From contig JADFHE010000005.1 in the NCBI GenBank assembly GCA_022567295.1, positions 1 through 64,000 of the forward strand: a DNA stretch of 64,000 nt. Reading direction: 5' to 3'. Position numbers and translations under genes: made by a program. Origin of the DNA: Pseudomonadota bacterium (GTDB taxonomy: Bacteria > Pseudomonadota > Gammaproteobacteria > Steroidobacterales > Woeseiaceae). The notes beneath the pieces are model-generated. The model was not told the origin of the DNA, did no database searches, and worked only from the letters and a program-made list of their open reading frames with translations. Positions 37,614 through 46,849 of this stretch are shown piece after piece. How positions within the stretch are numbered: position 1 is the first letter of the stretch; each line of letters starts with the position of its first letter.

Positions 37614-38906
37614 ATGCGCGAAGCGTTTCGAGCAACCATATTGCATTGTTTGGCCGACCCGGGTGAGGGAGCTGAGGCATCCGCGATACAGCAATTTGAC
37701 GACGGCCTGCTGCTCATTGAAGATGGCACGGTCATCGAGGCGGGTGATGCTGCGACGTTGCTGCCGCAATGCGAAGACGTACCCGTTACGGAATTCCCCG
37801 GGAAAATAATTGTTCCCGGCTTCATTGATTGTCACGTACATTTTCCGCAACTGGACATTATCGCCTCCCATGGCAAGCAATTGCTCGACTGGCTTAATCG
37901 TTACGCGTATCCCGTCGAGGCACAATTCGCCGATGCAGCGCATGCACATGAAGTCGCCGGCGTATTTCTTGATGAATTGCTCAGGAACGGCACGACAACG
38001 GCGTTGGTCTTCGGCACTGTGCACGCGCATTCGGCGGACGCCATATTAGCGGCCGCACAGTCGCGCGGTATGCGCTTGATCGCGGGCAAAGTCCTGATGG
38101 ACCGCATGTGCCCCGACGAGCTTCAGGATGATCCGGCCTCGGCCTATGCGGACAGTAAAACGCTGATCGAACGATGGCATGGCAAGGACAGGCTCGGTTA
38201 CGCGATTACACCGCGCTTTGCTCTGACCTCAAGCGAGGAACAACTCGCCGCTGCCGGCCGGTTGGCGAGCGAATATCCGGATGTCTGGGTGCATACACAC
38301 CTTGCCGAAAGCACCGCCGAAGTTGAGGAGGTCGCCCGGCAGTTTCCAGATAGCCGCAGTTATCTCGACGTCTACGACCATTTCGGATTGCTCCGGGAGC
38401 GATCTGTTTTTGCTCACTGCCTGCACCTGGATGACGAAGATCGACATCGCATGGCTGACGGGGGAGGTGCGGTCGCTTTCTGCCCGACCTCCAATCTGTT
38501 TCTGGGGAGCGGTTTATTCGATCTGCGTGCCATGCGCTCGGCCAACGTCCGTTGTGGTCTCGGAACGGACGTCGGAGGCGGTACGAGTTTATCAATGTTA
38601 AGGACGGCCAGTGAGGCGTATAAGGTCTTGCATTTGCAGGGTCAGGCGTTGCCGGCGATGAGTGCGTTGTATCTCGTGACACTTGGCGCAGCCGAAGCGC
38701 TGTGCCTTGATGACAAAGTAGGGAACTTTGAGCATGGGAAAGATGCGGATTTTGTCGTTCTTGATCCTGCCGGATCGCCAATTAGTGCGCGTCGCACCGG
38801 CGTTGCGACTTCTATCGACGAGAAATTGTTTGCGATCACAATGCTCGCGGACGACAGACATATCGCCGCCACATATGTCGCGGGTCAGCGGTACGAATTC
38901 AAATAG
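37614..38906 (+). CDS. guaD: Guanine deaminase
   Basis: Deaminates guanine to xanthine, feeding XdhAB. ATG 37614 is preferred to TTG 37605. Amidohydrolase signatures: [22 protein letters not shown] with two metal histidines, [29 protein letters not shown] and [16 protein letters not shown]. 430 residues is usual. It closes the purine operon 5 nt after allA and overlaps the convergent isocitrate dehydrogenase gene by 8 nt. Confidence 0.95.
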   Translation: MREAFRATILHCLADPGEGAEASAIQQFDDGLLLIEDGTVIEAGDAATLLPQCEDVPVTEFPGKIIVPGFIDCHVHFPQLDIIASHGKQLLDWLNRYAYPVEAQFADAAHAHEVAGVFLDELLRNGTTTALVFGTVHAHSADAILAAAQSRGMRLIAGKVLMDRMCPDELQDDPASAYADSKTLIERWHGKDRLGYAITPRFALTSSEEQLAAAGRLASEYPDVWVHTHLAESTAEVEEVARQFPDSRSYLDVYDHFGLLRERSVFAHCLHLDDEDRHRMADGGGAVAFCPTSNLFLGSGLFDLRAMRSANVRCGLGTDVGGGTSLSMLRTASEAYKVLHLQGQALPAMSALYLVTLGAAEALCLDDKVGNFEHGKDADFVVLDPAGSPISARRTGVATSIDEKLFAITMLADDRHIAATYVAGQRYEFK

Positions 38907-41121
38907 CGTCGATGATGCTGTTCAGCGTACTGCTGGCACGCATTGCTTTTGAAGCCAGCGTTTCGTCTGGCCGGTAATAGCCGCCGATGTCCACGGCTGA
39001 ACCCTGCACCGCGAGGAATTCAGCATTGATCACGTCCTCGCTGGCCACCAGTTCTCGCGCCGTATTCGCGAACTTGTCCGCAAATGCTGGATCGCTGGTA
39101 TTTGCTGCCAATGCTTGTGCCCAGTACATCGCCAGATAGTAATGGCTGCCGCGATTATCGTGCTCATTTACCTTGCGTGATGGCGCCTTGTTATTTTCGA
39201 GGTAGTTGCTGCTCGCCACATTAAGCGCGCTGGCAAGAATGCGTGCCTGATTGTTGTCCGTCTTTTCGGCGATGTCCTCTATCGATACAGCCAGCGCGAG
39301 AAATTCGCCCAATGAATCCCAGCGAAGGTGGCCTTCGGCAAGAAACTGCTGCACGTGTTTCGGCGCGGATCCGCCCGCGCCGGTTTCGTACAATCCACCG
39401 CCTGCAAGCAGGGGCACAATCGACAGCATCTTGGCACTGGTTCCAAGTTCCAGAATCGGAAACAGGTCTGTCAGGTAATCGCGCAGGACATTGCCCGTCA
39501 CAGAAATCGTATCGTCACCGTTCTTCACGCGTTTCAGGGTAGCGCGCATGGCGTCGACGGGCGACTGAATCCGAATATCAAGTCCATCCGTGTCGTGATC
39601 CTGCAGGTAACCATTGACCTTCTTTATCAGAATGTTGTCGTGTGCCCGATTCTCGTCGAGCCAGAAAATTGCGGGAAGGCCGGTCTGCCGGGCTCGATTG
39701 ACCGCAAGTTTGACCCAGTCACGGATTGGCAGGTCGCGGGTCTGGCACATGCGCCAGATGTCGCCACTGTTAACGCTTTGCTCAAGCAACACGTCGCCGG
39801 CCTCGTTAGTGACGCGAACGGACCCGGCAGAGGCGATTTCGAAGGTCTTATCGTGCGAGCCGTACTCTTCGGCCTTCTGCGCCATCAGGCCTACGTTGGA
39901 AACACTGCCCATGGTGGTCACATCAAACGCGCCATTGCGCCGGCAGAACTTAATGACTTCATCATAAATACCGGCGTAGCAGCGGTCGGGAATCATCGCG
40001 TTGGTATCGCCCAGTTGCCCGTCCGGCCCCCACATCTGCCCGGATGACCGAATGGCTGCCGGCATAGAGGCATCAATGATGACGTCGCTCGGAACGTGCA
40101 GGTTGGTGATGCCTTTATCCGAGTTGACCATCGCCAGCGCCGGGCGACTCTGATAGACCGCTGTGAGATCGGCCTCAATGGTCGAGCGCAGTTCATCGTC
40201 AAGTTGGAGAATCTTCGTGTACACGTCGCCGACACCGTTGTTCGCATCGACACCGATGGCATCGAAGACGGTGGCGTGTTTCTCGAACACGTCTTTGTAA
40301 TAAACCTTAACCGCATGTCCGAACATGATCGGGTCCGAAACCTTCATCATCGTTGCTTTCAAGTGCAATGACAGAAGGACGCCTTCCTTTTTCGCGGCAT
40401 CCATTTCCCGGGCATAGAATTCACACAATGCAGCGCAATCCATACGAGCCGCATCAACGATTTCATGCTTCAGTACCGGCACTTGTGCTCTCAGCACGGT
40501 TTCATCACCGTCATTCGACACGAAAGTGATTTTCAGATCACTATCGCTGTCTACGATGGCCGACTGCTCGCTGGAATAGAAATCACCGTCATCCATGTGC
40601 GTGACATGCGATTGCGAGTCGCTGCTCCAGGGACCCATGGAATGCGGGTGTCGTTTGGCGAAGGCTTTAACGGCTGCGGCTACCCGGCGGTCCGAATTGC
40701 CTTCACGCAGGACAGGATTCACAGCACTGCCGAGCACCCTGGCATAACGTGAATGCGTATCGCGATCGGCATCGGTCTGCGGAGCCTCTGGATAGTCCGG
40801 TACAGCGAATCCCTGCGACTGCAATTCGGCAATGGCTTCATGCAGCTGCGGAATTGATGCGCTGATGTTGGGTAGTTTGACGATGTTGGCTGCCGGCGTC
40901 TTGGCCAGTTCGCCGAGTTCGGCGAGTGCATCGCTGTGGCGCTGATCGTCAGCGAGATCTTCAGGAAAGTTGGCGAGAATTCGACTGGCCAGCGAGATAT
41001 CACGGGTCTCTACCACGACTCCGGCAGCGCCCGTAAACGCTTTGACAATGGGCAGGAAGGAGTAAGTTGCCAGAGCCGGAGCTTCGTCTGTTTTGGTGTA
41101 AATAATTTTCGCGGTGCTCAT
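38899..41121 (-). CDS. icd: NADP-dependent isocitrate dehydrogenase, monomeric type
   Basis: Oxidative decarboxylation of isocitrate in the TCA cycle. From ATG 41121 the product has 740 residues, the standard size of the monomeric class, starting [25 protein letters not shown], with [19 protein letters not shown], the [22 protein letters not shown] stretch and [11 protein letters not shown]. The open frame runs 19 codons upstream without family sequence. A TATAAT box precedes it. Not functionally tied to the purine operon with which it converges. Confidence 0.97.
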   Translation of the reverse strand: MSTAKIIYTKTDEAPALATYSFLPIVKAFTGAAGVVVETRDISLASRILANFPEDLADDQRHSDALAELGELAKTPAANIVKLPNISASIPQLHEAIAELQSQGFAVPDYPEAPQTDADRDTHSRYARVLGSAVNPVLREGNSDRRVAAAVKAFAKRHPHSMGPWSSDSQSHVTHMDDGDFYSSEQSAIVDSDSDLKITFVSNDGDETVLRAQVPVLKHEIVDAARMDCAALCEFYAREMDAAKKEGVLLSLHLKATMMKVSDPIMFGHAVKVYYKDVFEKHATVFDAIGVDANNGVGDVYTKILQLDDELRSTIEADLTAVYQSRPALAMVNSDKGITNLHVPSDVIIDASMPAAIRSSGQMWGPDGQLGDTNAMIPDRCYAGIYDEVIKFCRRNGAFDVTTMGSVSNVGLMAQKAEEYGSHDKTFEIASAGSVRVTNEAGDVLLEQSVNSGDIWRMCQTRDLPIRDWVKLAVNRARQTGLPAIFWLDENRAHDNILIKKVNGYLQDHDTDGLDIRIQSPVDAMRATLKRVKNGDDTISVTGNVLRDYLTDLFPILELGTSAKMLSIVPLLAGGGLYETGAGGSAPKHVQQFLAEGHLRWDSLGEFLALAVSIEDIAEKTDNNQARILASALNVASSNYLENNKAPSRKVNEHDNRGSHYYLAMYWAQALAANTSDPAFADKFANTARELVASEDVINAEFLAVQGSAVDIGGYYRPDETLASKAMRASSTLNSIIDAI

Positions 41122-41176
41122 GCCCTTCCTTATCCAGCGGCCGATTCCGCAGTCGCCTCTGCGCCACGGGCGGAGC

Positions 41177-41182
41177 ATTATA
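41177..41182 (-). promoter_or_regulatory. Possible -10 element of icd
   Basis: Reads TATAAT on the minus strand, 55 nt before the icd ATG, in the 111-nt gap between icd and the glycerate kinase stop. No good -35 hexamer is visible at 16-18 nt. Confidence 0.35.
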
Positions 41183-41232
41183 AGGTGCTGGCCCGCAAAT
41201 CTCTCACCTGATTTCTGCGCGGCGATAGTCTG

Positions 41233-42489
41233 CTAGGAAAGGGGCGAAATATCTTTCGTGATGAGAATTGCCCTGAAATCGTTAACGTTGGTACGAGTTG
41301 GGCCAGTCATGATCAGATCGCCTGTTGCAGCAAAAAAATCATAGCTATTGTTTTGCAGCAGCATTTCCTTTGCGTTCAAACCGGCCGCGGTGGCGCGAGT
41401 CAAAGTATCTGGCGTTACAAAACTGCCGGCATTGTCGCCGGTTCCGTCAATACCGTCGGTGTCTCCGGCAATAGCATAAATCGATAGGTGTTCGTTGAGG
41501 GCAAGCGCCAATGCCAGCGTGTACGCACCGTTGCGTCCGCCACGCCCGGAACCTCTGACCTGCACCGTGGTTTCACCCCCTGAAAGAATGACGCAGGGCG
41601 GTTCAATGGGTCCCGCGCCGGCGGCGATCTGTAGTGCAAGAGCGGCGTGTTCGACCGCAAGATCGCGCGCGTCGCCTGCCAGGTCGCCGAGAGAGTAGGG
41701 AGTAATCCCTTGCCCCGCGGCCAATGCAGCGGCGGCAAGCATCGCGTCAACACTGGTCGCGAGTGCTCGCACGTCGCCGTCTATGACCGCCACCGGTTCG
41801 CTCGTCATTATCGCTCTTCGCGCGTCGCCGGAAATGGAAATTGCGTAGCGATCGAGTATGTCCAAAGCTTCCCGCGGCGTGCTTGTGTCACTAATGGTCG
41901 GTCCCGAAGCGACCATCGAGACATCGCCGCCTGGCACGTCTGAGATGATCAACGTCATCACCCCTGCCGGTTCACAGGCGGCGGCAAGTTTGCCGCCTTT
42001 GATGGCCGATAATTTCTTGCGCACACAATTTATTTCGTGGATAGCGGCGCCAGAGCGCAGCAACTGCGATGTTACGGACTGCTTTTCCGCGAGTGACACA
42101 CCCGCCGCGGGCAGGCTTAACAGCGAGGACCCACCGCCTGATATCAAGCAGACAACCGTGTCGCCGGCCGACAGATCGGAAACGTCGTTGAGAATCCTAC
42201 GTGTGGCCGCGACCCCGGCTGCATCGGGCAACGGATGAGAGGCTTCTACGACCTCGATCCACTGGCAATCAGCCGTGTGACCATGAGGCACGATGACCAA
42301 GCCTTCTAGCGGGTCCGGCCAGCGGTCTTCCAGCACTTTCGCCATGCTCGCGGCTGCCTTGCCGGCGCCCACGACGATGACCCGGCCGGCCGGCTTCGAC
42401 GGCAGCCAGTGGTGCATACAGTTTGCAGGAGTGGCAGAAGCGATCGCTGCGTCGAACAGCGAGCGCAGAAATTGCCTGGGCTGGAACAT
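41233..42489 (-). CDS. Glycerate 2-kinase (DUF4147/MOFRL family)
   Basis: Phosphorylates D-glycerate to 2-phosphoglycerate; older annotations call the family hydroxypyruvate reductase TtuD. The 418-residue protein has VVGAGKAAASMAKVLE, ISGGGSSLLSLPA, CVRKKLSAIKGGKLA, and the MOFRL end with ILSGGETTVQVRGSGRGGRN and AGDTDGIDGTGDNAGSFV. ATG 42489 overlaps the upstream phosphoribosyltransferase stop by one base. It could complete glyoxylate assimilation from allA through glycerate, which is inferred from proximity. Confidence 0.92.
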   Translation of the reverse strand: MFQPRQFLRSLFDAAIASATPANCMHHWLPSKPAGRVIVVGAGKAAASMAKVLEDRWPDPLEGLVIVPHGHTADCQWIEVVEASHPLPDAAGVAATRRILNDVSDLSAGDTVVCLISGGGSSLLSLPAAGVSLAEKQSVTSQLLRSGAAIHEINCVRKKLSAIKGGKLAAACEPAGVMTLIISDVPGGDVSMVASGPTISDTSTPREALDILDRYAISISGDARRAIMTSEPVAVIDGDVRALATSVDAMLAAAALAAGQGITPYSLGDLAGDARDLAVEHAALALQIAAGAGPIEPPCVILSGGETTVQVRGSGRGGRNGAYTLALALALNEHLSIYAIAGDTDGIDGTGDNAGSFVTPDTLTRATAAGLNAKEMLLQNNSYDFFAATGDLIMTGPTRTNVNDFRAILITKDISPLS

Positions 42490-43091
42490 TAGCTCCGCGA
42501 AGCAGCAGCCGATTTAACATACGGTGCCAGGCGATCGATGAGCCCAGCCATTGCGGGCCGGTTCTCGCGCAGCTCGTCGAGCGAAAACCCTGATAGCTCA
42601 TAGGGCAATACCAGCCAGTCACGCGTCTCGTGGACGAAGTACTCCGGCGTCCGCAGTGTTTTTGCCGTTGGGCGGTACCACACCGTGGCGATGCGAATGT
42701 CCTGCGGCAGGTTGCGGCGGGTTTTCTTCGCCAGTTGTTTGATAACCGCATTGACGCTCGAACCCGTACTGTAGACATCGTCGACGATCAGCAGCGAGTG
42801 GTGTGCGTTCAGGTTTTCAAGGAGATACTGTAAACCGTGAACGCGGATGGATTCAGCCTTGCTGACCATTTGCGAGTAATGCGGCGCGCCCGTATACGAT
42901 GTTCGAATGGCAATGTGATCGGTCTTGGTGCCCAGGTAGTCGAGACCTTCCTGCACAGCAATGCCTACGGCGCTGCCGCCGCGCCAAAGTCCGACTAAAA
43001 AGTCAGGTTTGAATCCGGCTTCGTAGATGTTGGCTGCCAGCTGGAAAGAGTCCCGAAGCAGGTCGTCCGCGGCGATAAATCGCTGGTTCAT
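42489..43091 (-). CDS. Purine-type phosphoribosyltransferase, copy 1
   Basis: Attaches PRPP to a purine base (hypoxanthine, guanine or xanthine likely). The PRPP loop reads LLIVDDVYSTGSSV; before it are FLVGLWRGGSAVGI and DHIAIRTSYTG, after it RIATVWYRPTAK. 200 residues. Clearly paralogous to the divergent gene at 43177-43749, with the same block order (LLxDSF near the N-terminus, WRGG, DHIAIRTS, VDDV-x-x-TG, FVHET/YLHETxxWLV). Precise base specificity is unknown. Coupled with glycerate kinase downstream. Confidence 0.88.
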   Translation of the reverse strand: MNQRFIAADDLLRDSFQLAANIYEAGFKPDFLVGLWRGGSAVGIAVQEGLDYLGTKTDHIAIRTSYTGAPHYSQMVSKAESIRVHGLQYLLENLNAHHSLLIVDDVYSTGSSVNAVIKQLAKKTRRNLPQDIRIATVWYRPTAKTLRTPEYFVHETRDWLVLPYELSGFSLDELRENRPAMAGLIDRLAPYVKSAAASRS

Positions 43092-43176
43092 TGTTGTTCT
43101 TCCTGGGTCTTGCTGCGCTAGAATCGGATGCGGGCATTATACCGCCAGCTAGAAGTCCACACTCAAGAGAAAAATA

Positions 43177-43749
43177 ATGGACAAGACAGTACTTTCCGCA
43201 CAGGACTTGCTCGAAGACTCGTTCGAGCTTGGGATCAAAGTTCTCGAGAGCGGCTTCGAGCCAACATTGATTATCGCTATTTGGCGCGGTGGCACGCCCG
43301 TCGGCATGGCACTTCAGGAAACACTGTCTTATTGCGGAATCGAGTCGGATCATATCGCTATTCGCACCTCCTCATACATCGGCGTTGATCAACGAGGCAA
43401 GGTCGCGGTTCATGGACTCAACTACATCATCAAAAAGATCCGGCACGATGATCGTGTGTTAATTGTCGACGATGTATTCGACACCGGGAACACGATCGTT
43501 GCCGTGATCAACGAACTGACCCGGCGGGCCCGGGGCAATACACCGGAGGATATTCGGGTTGCCGTTCCCTGGTTCAAGCCCAGTCGCAACGAAACCGAGA
43601 TGACTCCCGACTATTATCTGCACGAGACCGCCGAATGGCTGGTTTTTCCGCACGAACTCGACGCGCTGACAGCCGAGGAATTACGCGAGTGCCGCCCGGA
43701 GATCGCGGCGATCGTGCTGGGCGCGAAGGCTCGCCGTAAATCCGCATAA
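43177..43749 (+). CDS. Purine-type phosphoribosyltransferase, copy 2
   Basis: 190 residues; PRPP loop VLIVDDVFDTGNTI, plus IIAIWRGGTPVGMAL and DHIAIRTSSYIG. Divergent from its paralogue across 85 nt. The base-contact region after the PRPP loop differs between copies (PWFKPSRNETEMTPDYY here against VWYRPTAKTLRTPEYF), so they may divide substrates. The LOG-family gene follows 11 nt downstream. Confidence 0.88.
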   Translation: MDKTVLSAQDLLEDSFELGIKVLESGFEPTLIIAIWRGGTPVGMALQETLSYCGIESDHIAIRTSSYIGVDQRGKVAVHGLNYIIKKIRHDDRVLIVDDVFDTGNTIVAVINELTRRARGNTPEDIRVAVPWFKPSRNETEMTPDYYLHETAEWLVFPHELDALTAEELRECRPEIAAIVLGAKARRKSA

Positions 43750-43760
43750 CGATTCGTCCG

Positions 43761-44330
43761 ATGCCGAGAATCTGTGTTTATTGTGGTTCGAATAGCGGCA
43801 GCCGTCCCATCTATTCTGACGCTGCTCGCGCGCTCGCCGAGGTGCTCGTGCGTAATGGATACGAACTTGTTTATGGTGGCGCCGACAAGGGCATCATGGG
43901 TGTAATCGCGAATTCCATGCTACGGCAGGGGGGCAAGGTACATGGTGTCATGCCAACGGCGCTATGCGACAAGGAGATCGCCCACCCAAAGCTGACGGAA
44001 CTCCACATCGTGTCATCAATGCACGAGCGGAAAACAATGATGGCTGAGTTGTCTGACGGATTCATTGCAATGCCGGGTGGTTTCGGCACGCTCGAAGAAA
44101 TTATTGAAATTCTCACCTGGGGTCAGTTGCAGTTTCACGATAAGCCGTGCGGTCTTCTGAATGTCGACGGTTACTTCGATCACCTTATTCGATATCTCGA
44201 CCACGCTGTCGGAGAGGGCTTTCTCCGCGCGGAGAACAGGCGGATGTTGTTGTGCGACGACACGCCCGCCGGGCTCGTCCAGCAATTTGGAAAGTACACC
44301 GCACCCCGGGTCGACAAGTGGACCGACTAA
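43761..44330 (+). CDS. LOG-family nucleoside 5'-monophosphate phosphoribohydrolase
   Basis: Releases the base and ribose-5-phosphate from (modified) purine nucleotides; first known as the cytokinin-activating LOG enzyme. The 189-residue protein has ICVYCGSNSGSRPIY, ELVYGGADKGIMGVIAN, SSMHERKTMM and the catalytic PGGFGTLEEIIE. It lies 11 nt after phosphoribosyltransferase copy 2, so one gene makes and the other breaks the base-ribose-phosphate bond. In bacteria the usual role is nucleotide housekeeping. Confidence 0.93.
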   Translation: MPRICVYCGSNSGSRPIYSDAARALAEVLVRNGYELVYGGADKGIMGVIANSMLRQGGKVHGVMPTALCDKEIAHPKLTELHIVSSMHERKTMMAELSDGFIAMPGGFGTLEEIIEILTWGQLQFHDKPCGLLNVDGYFDHLIRYLDHAVGEGFLRAENRRMLLCDDTPAGLVQQFGKYTAPRVDKWTD

Positions 44331-44343
44331 CGGCGGCGTGAGT

Positions 44344-45513
44344 TTACTTTCGGAAAATTAAACGCAGTTTGCCCTTTGCCGGTGAGCGTAGATTCTGCCC
44401 GTGCAAGGCGTAGCGAATGCCGAATCGCTTACCGCCAAGATCCTTACCAGCGCAGAGCCGCAGCGGCGCTACAAATACATCAATCGGCTCGCCGATCGGG
44501 ATGTCGCCGATTTTGCTGGTCACTTGCACGGAGTCATCCTTGAGACTGACCGACGGATACTCGGCTATTTCATCTGGCGTGCGATCAGCGAAGCCGTCGT
44601 CGCGCGGCACCTTGGGCAGCGTAGCGGCAACATAGAATGCGTTATGGTTTGGCATTATCAAGGACAGCGAAGCATCAACGATGGGTTCCTGTCCTTGATT
44701 ATAAACAACCATTTGCACGTGCTCCGCACGTGATTCAAACAGAAAGTGATTGTCGTGATCACGATATTTATGGCGCAGTTCTTTCATTTCCTTCATTAGA
44801 TCATCGGGACTGCGATCGACGTACGGATCGTCGGCACCGAACAAACGCGCATGCGTCAGTCTGGCCATAACAGTTGTAGATCCCGTTTTCTTGGACTGGT
44901 TGCGAACCGCAAATAGTTCATCGAGTTTCTTGCTGGCCTCAGCGGAAGGAAGCTGCGACAAGTCACAACAATTCACTTGCAGCTCTTTGTGAATGATCTC
45001 GCCCGGAAATCCGATTTCGATGTCGTCGGCTGATACTGAGTCGCGGAATTTCCGCTCGAAGAGTTCTGCGAGCTGGCGCCGCCCCATCTTCAACGCACTG
45101 TCCTTGGTGCGAATGTAAGCGTCGCCACGACGCAGTTTTTCCGAGTAGTCAATTCGCATCATGTAGGGACGATCCTGACAGTCGCCGATTTCGAATACGC
45201 CGATGCGCTTGCCCTCGATCGAAACCGGTTTGTAGCGAATTCGAACTGATGGTTCGATGTATTCATTGGCTAGCGACTGATAGGACGGCTTACCGGAAAA
45301 ATCGTCCGCATCGATCGAATTCAGACGCTTGTGCCCCTGGGCGTCGTAGTCGGCGCCAACTATGATGTAGCGCGGCCCTTCAACCGGAGCATTCGCCATC
45401 GCAAGGACATCACGAAGAAAGCTGCGGATGCCGCTGCTGCCGTATTTGTCCTTGCGAAACTGGGTGTTTTTTCCGGGAGTCGCAGCTCGCGCTATTTTCA
45501 ATAAACGGTTCAT
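44344..45513 (-). CDS. AlbA_2/Schlafen-type putative ATP/nucleic-acid-binding protein
   Basis: 389 residues. The first 150 resemble the AlbA_2 domain: SGIRSFLRDVLAMANA, then GPRYIIVGADYDAQGHKRL, IEPSVRIRYKPVSIEGKRIGVFEI, and the RRGDAYIRTKDSALKM tail. The C-terminal 200 residues are not recognised; a beta-rich stretch near 265-385 (VQMVVYNQGQEPIVDASLSLIMPN and later) looks like an Ig-type fold. No partner gene is obvious: it converges on the LOG gene and is divergent from the APH-like kinase. AlbA_2 proteins occur in regulators and in some defence systems, so its function is open. Confidence 0.7.
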   Translation of the reverse strand: MNRLLKIARAATPGKNTQFRKDKYGSSGIRSFLRDVLAMANAPVEGPRYIIVGADYDAQGHKRLNSIDADDFSGKPSYQSLANEYIEPSVRIRYKPVSIEGKRIGVFEIGDCQDRPYMMRIDYSEKLRRGDAYIRTKDSALKMGRRQLAELFERKFRDSVSADDIEIGFPGEIIHKELQVNCCDLSQLPSAEASKKLDELFAVRNQSKKTGSTTVMARLTHARLFGADDPYVDRSPDDLMKEMKELRHKYRDHDNHFLFESRAEHVQMVVYNQGQEPIVDASLSLIMPNHNAFYVAATLPKVPRDDGFADRTPDEIAEYPSVSLKDDSVQVTSKIGDIPIGEPIDVFVAPLRLCAGKDLGGKRFGIRYALHGQNLRSPAKGKLRLIFRK

Positions 45514-45623
45514 TAAGCAGACGATTTTGACCGATTATGTTTAACAGATTGGGAACCAATCGACATTTCTGAGAACTGGGGCACATATTCGTCACATCTG
45601 GGGAGACGTGAGATGATTTGCCA

Positions 45624-46685
45624 ATGAATTCCCGGATCGACGCTTTGCAGTCCGTCGCGGCCGCCCCGCCCAAGCTCGATACAGCGGTCGTTGCGGACGC
45701 CGTTGCGGAGCAGTTCGGACTATCGGGAGACTATGCACCATTGGTCAGCGAGCGGGACCAGAACTTCAGGGTGACAAGGTCGGACGGCAACCGTTTTGTC
45801 GTAAAAGTCACCAGCCTGGTCGAAGACGTGGCCGTAACCGACTTTCAGATTGCTGTGTTGTTGCACCTTGAAAATCATGGCCTGCCCGGGGTGCCGCGTA
45901 TTGTGCGGACTCGGTCGGGGCAGGGTCGGGGCACCGTCTGCGGCGCCGACGGAGTGGAATTTTACCTTCGTGTTGTCACCTGGCTCCGCGGCCGTTTGCT
46001 CCGAGATGGCGAGATCACGCCGGAAATTGCGGGCCGAATCGGGCAACGGCTCGCCGGCTTGGATATGGCTCTTCTGGGATTCGCACATCCGGGCGACAGC
46101 CAAGTGCTGCTGTGGGATACAGAGCGAGCGGGAGACCTCTGCAGTTTGACCCATCACATCGGAGATGCGGTCATTCGTGGACAAGTCGACGCGGTCTTGC
46201 AGGACTTTGTCGAGCGCGTCAAACCGAACCTTCTGACACTGCCGCGCCAAGTCATTCATAACGATGCAAATAACGAAAATATCCTGTTTGACACGGACGA
46301 TGCGGTGTCGGGGATCATTGATTTCGGCGATATGCTCAGGGCGGCGCGGATTATCGAGGTTTCGACTGCCGCTTCCTATCTGAGATCAGCTGGCGATGAT
46401 CCGTTACAGGTCATCGCGCCGCTTGTTGTCGGCTATCACGTTACGAGCCCTCTTACAGAGTCAGAAATCGATGCGTTATTTGATCTGATTCGGATCCGAT
46501 TGGTGATGACCATGGCCATTCTCCATTGGCGCCTGGCGGCCAGGGAAGACGATGATCTGTATCGGCAGAAAACGATCGACGGTGAAAGTGATGCATCCGA
46601 TTTTCTGCGACGCATGTCCACTCTGGGATGTGATGCGTTTCACGATCGGATTCATGCAGAAATAGAAGCTAAAACAACCAGTTAA
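45624..46685 (+). CDS. APH-family small-molecule kinase
   Basis: 353 residues from ATG 45624 (a TTG two codons earlier is less likely). Phosphotransferase hallmarks: NFRVTRSDGNRFVVKV for ATP binding, catalytic loop VIHNDANNENIL and metal motif IIDFGDM. The pattern resembles hydroxylysine kinase and homoserine kinase type II more than aminoglycoside resistance enzymes; hydroxylysine kinase-like proteins are often found with aminotransferases, but none is adjacent here. Substrate unknown. Confidence 0.8.
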   Translation: MNSRIDALQSVAAAPPKLDTAVVADAVAEQFGLSGDYAPLVSERDQNFRVTRSDGNRFVVKVTSLVEDVAVTDFQIAVLLHLENHGLPGVPRIVRTRSGQGRGTVCGADGVEFYLRVVTWLRGRLLRDGEITPEIAGRIGQRLAGLDMALLGFAHPGDSQVLLWDTERAGDLCSLTHHIGDAVIRGQVDAVLQDFVERVKPNLLTLPRQVIHNDANNENILFDTDDAVSGIIDFGDMLRAARIIEVSTAASYLRSAGDDPLQVIAPLVVGYHVTSPLTESEIDALFDLIRIRLVMTMAILHWRLAAREDDDLYRQKTIDGESDASDFLRRMSTLGCDAFHDRIHAEIEAKTTS

Positions 46686-46849
46686 CCTCTCATAGGGCCT
46701 CGGATTTTGTGCCAAAGGTTGCCACCGTGTGAAAAAATGACCACGAATGGTGCCAGCAGCGTCTCTAAGCTGAGAAACAGGTCCGAGAATCAATAGCTTG
46801 CAATAAGTAAAATCGATTCCCGGATATCGTTAAATCGGGCTTGGAGAGC

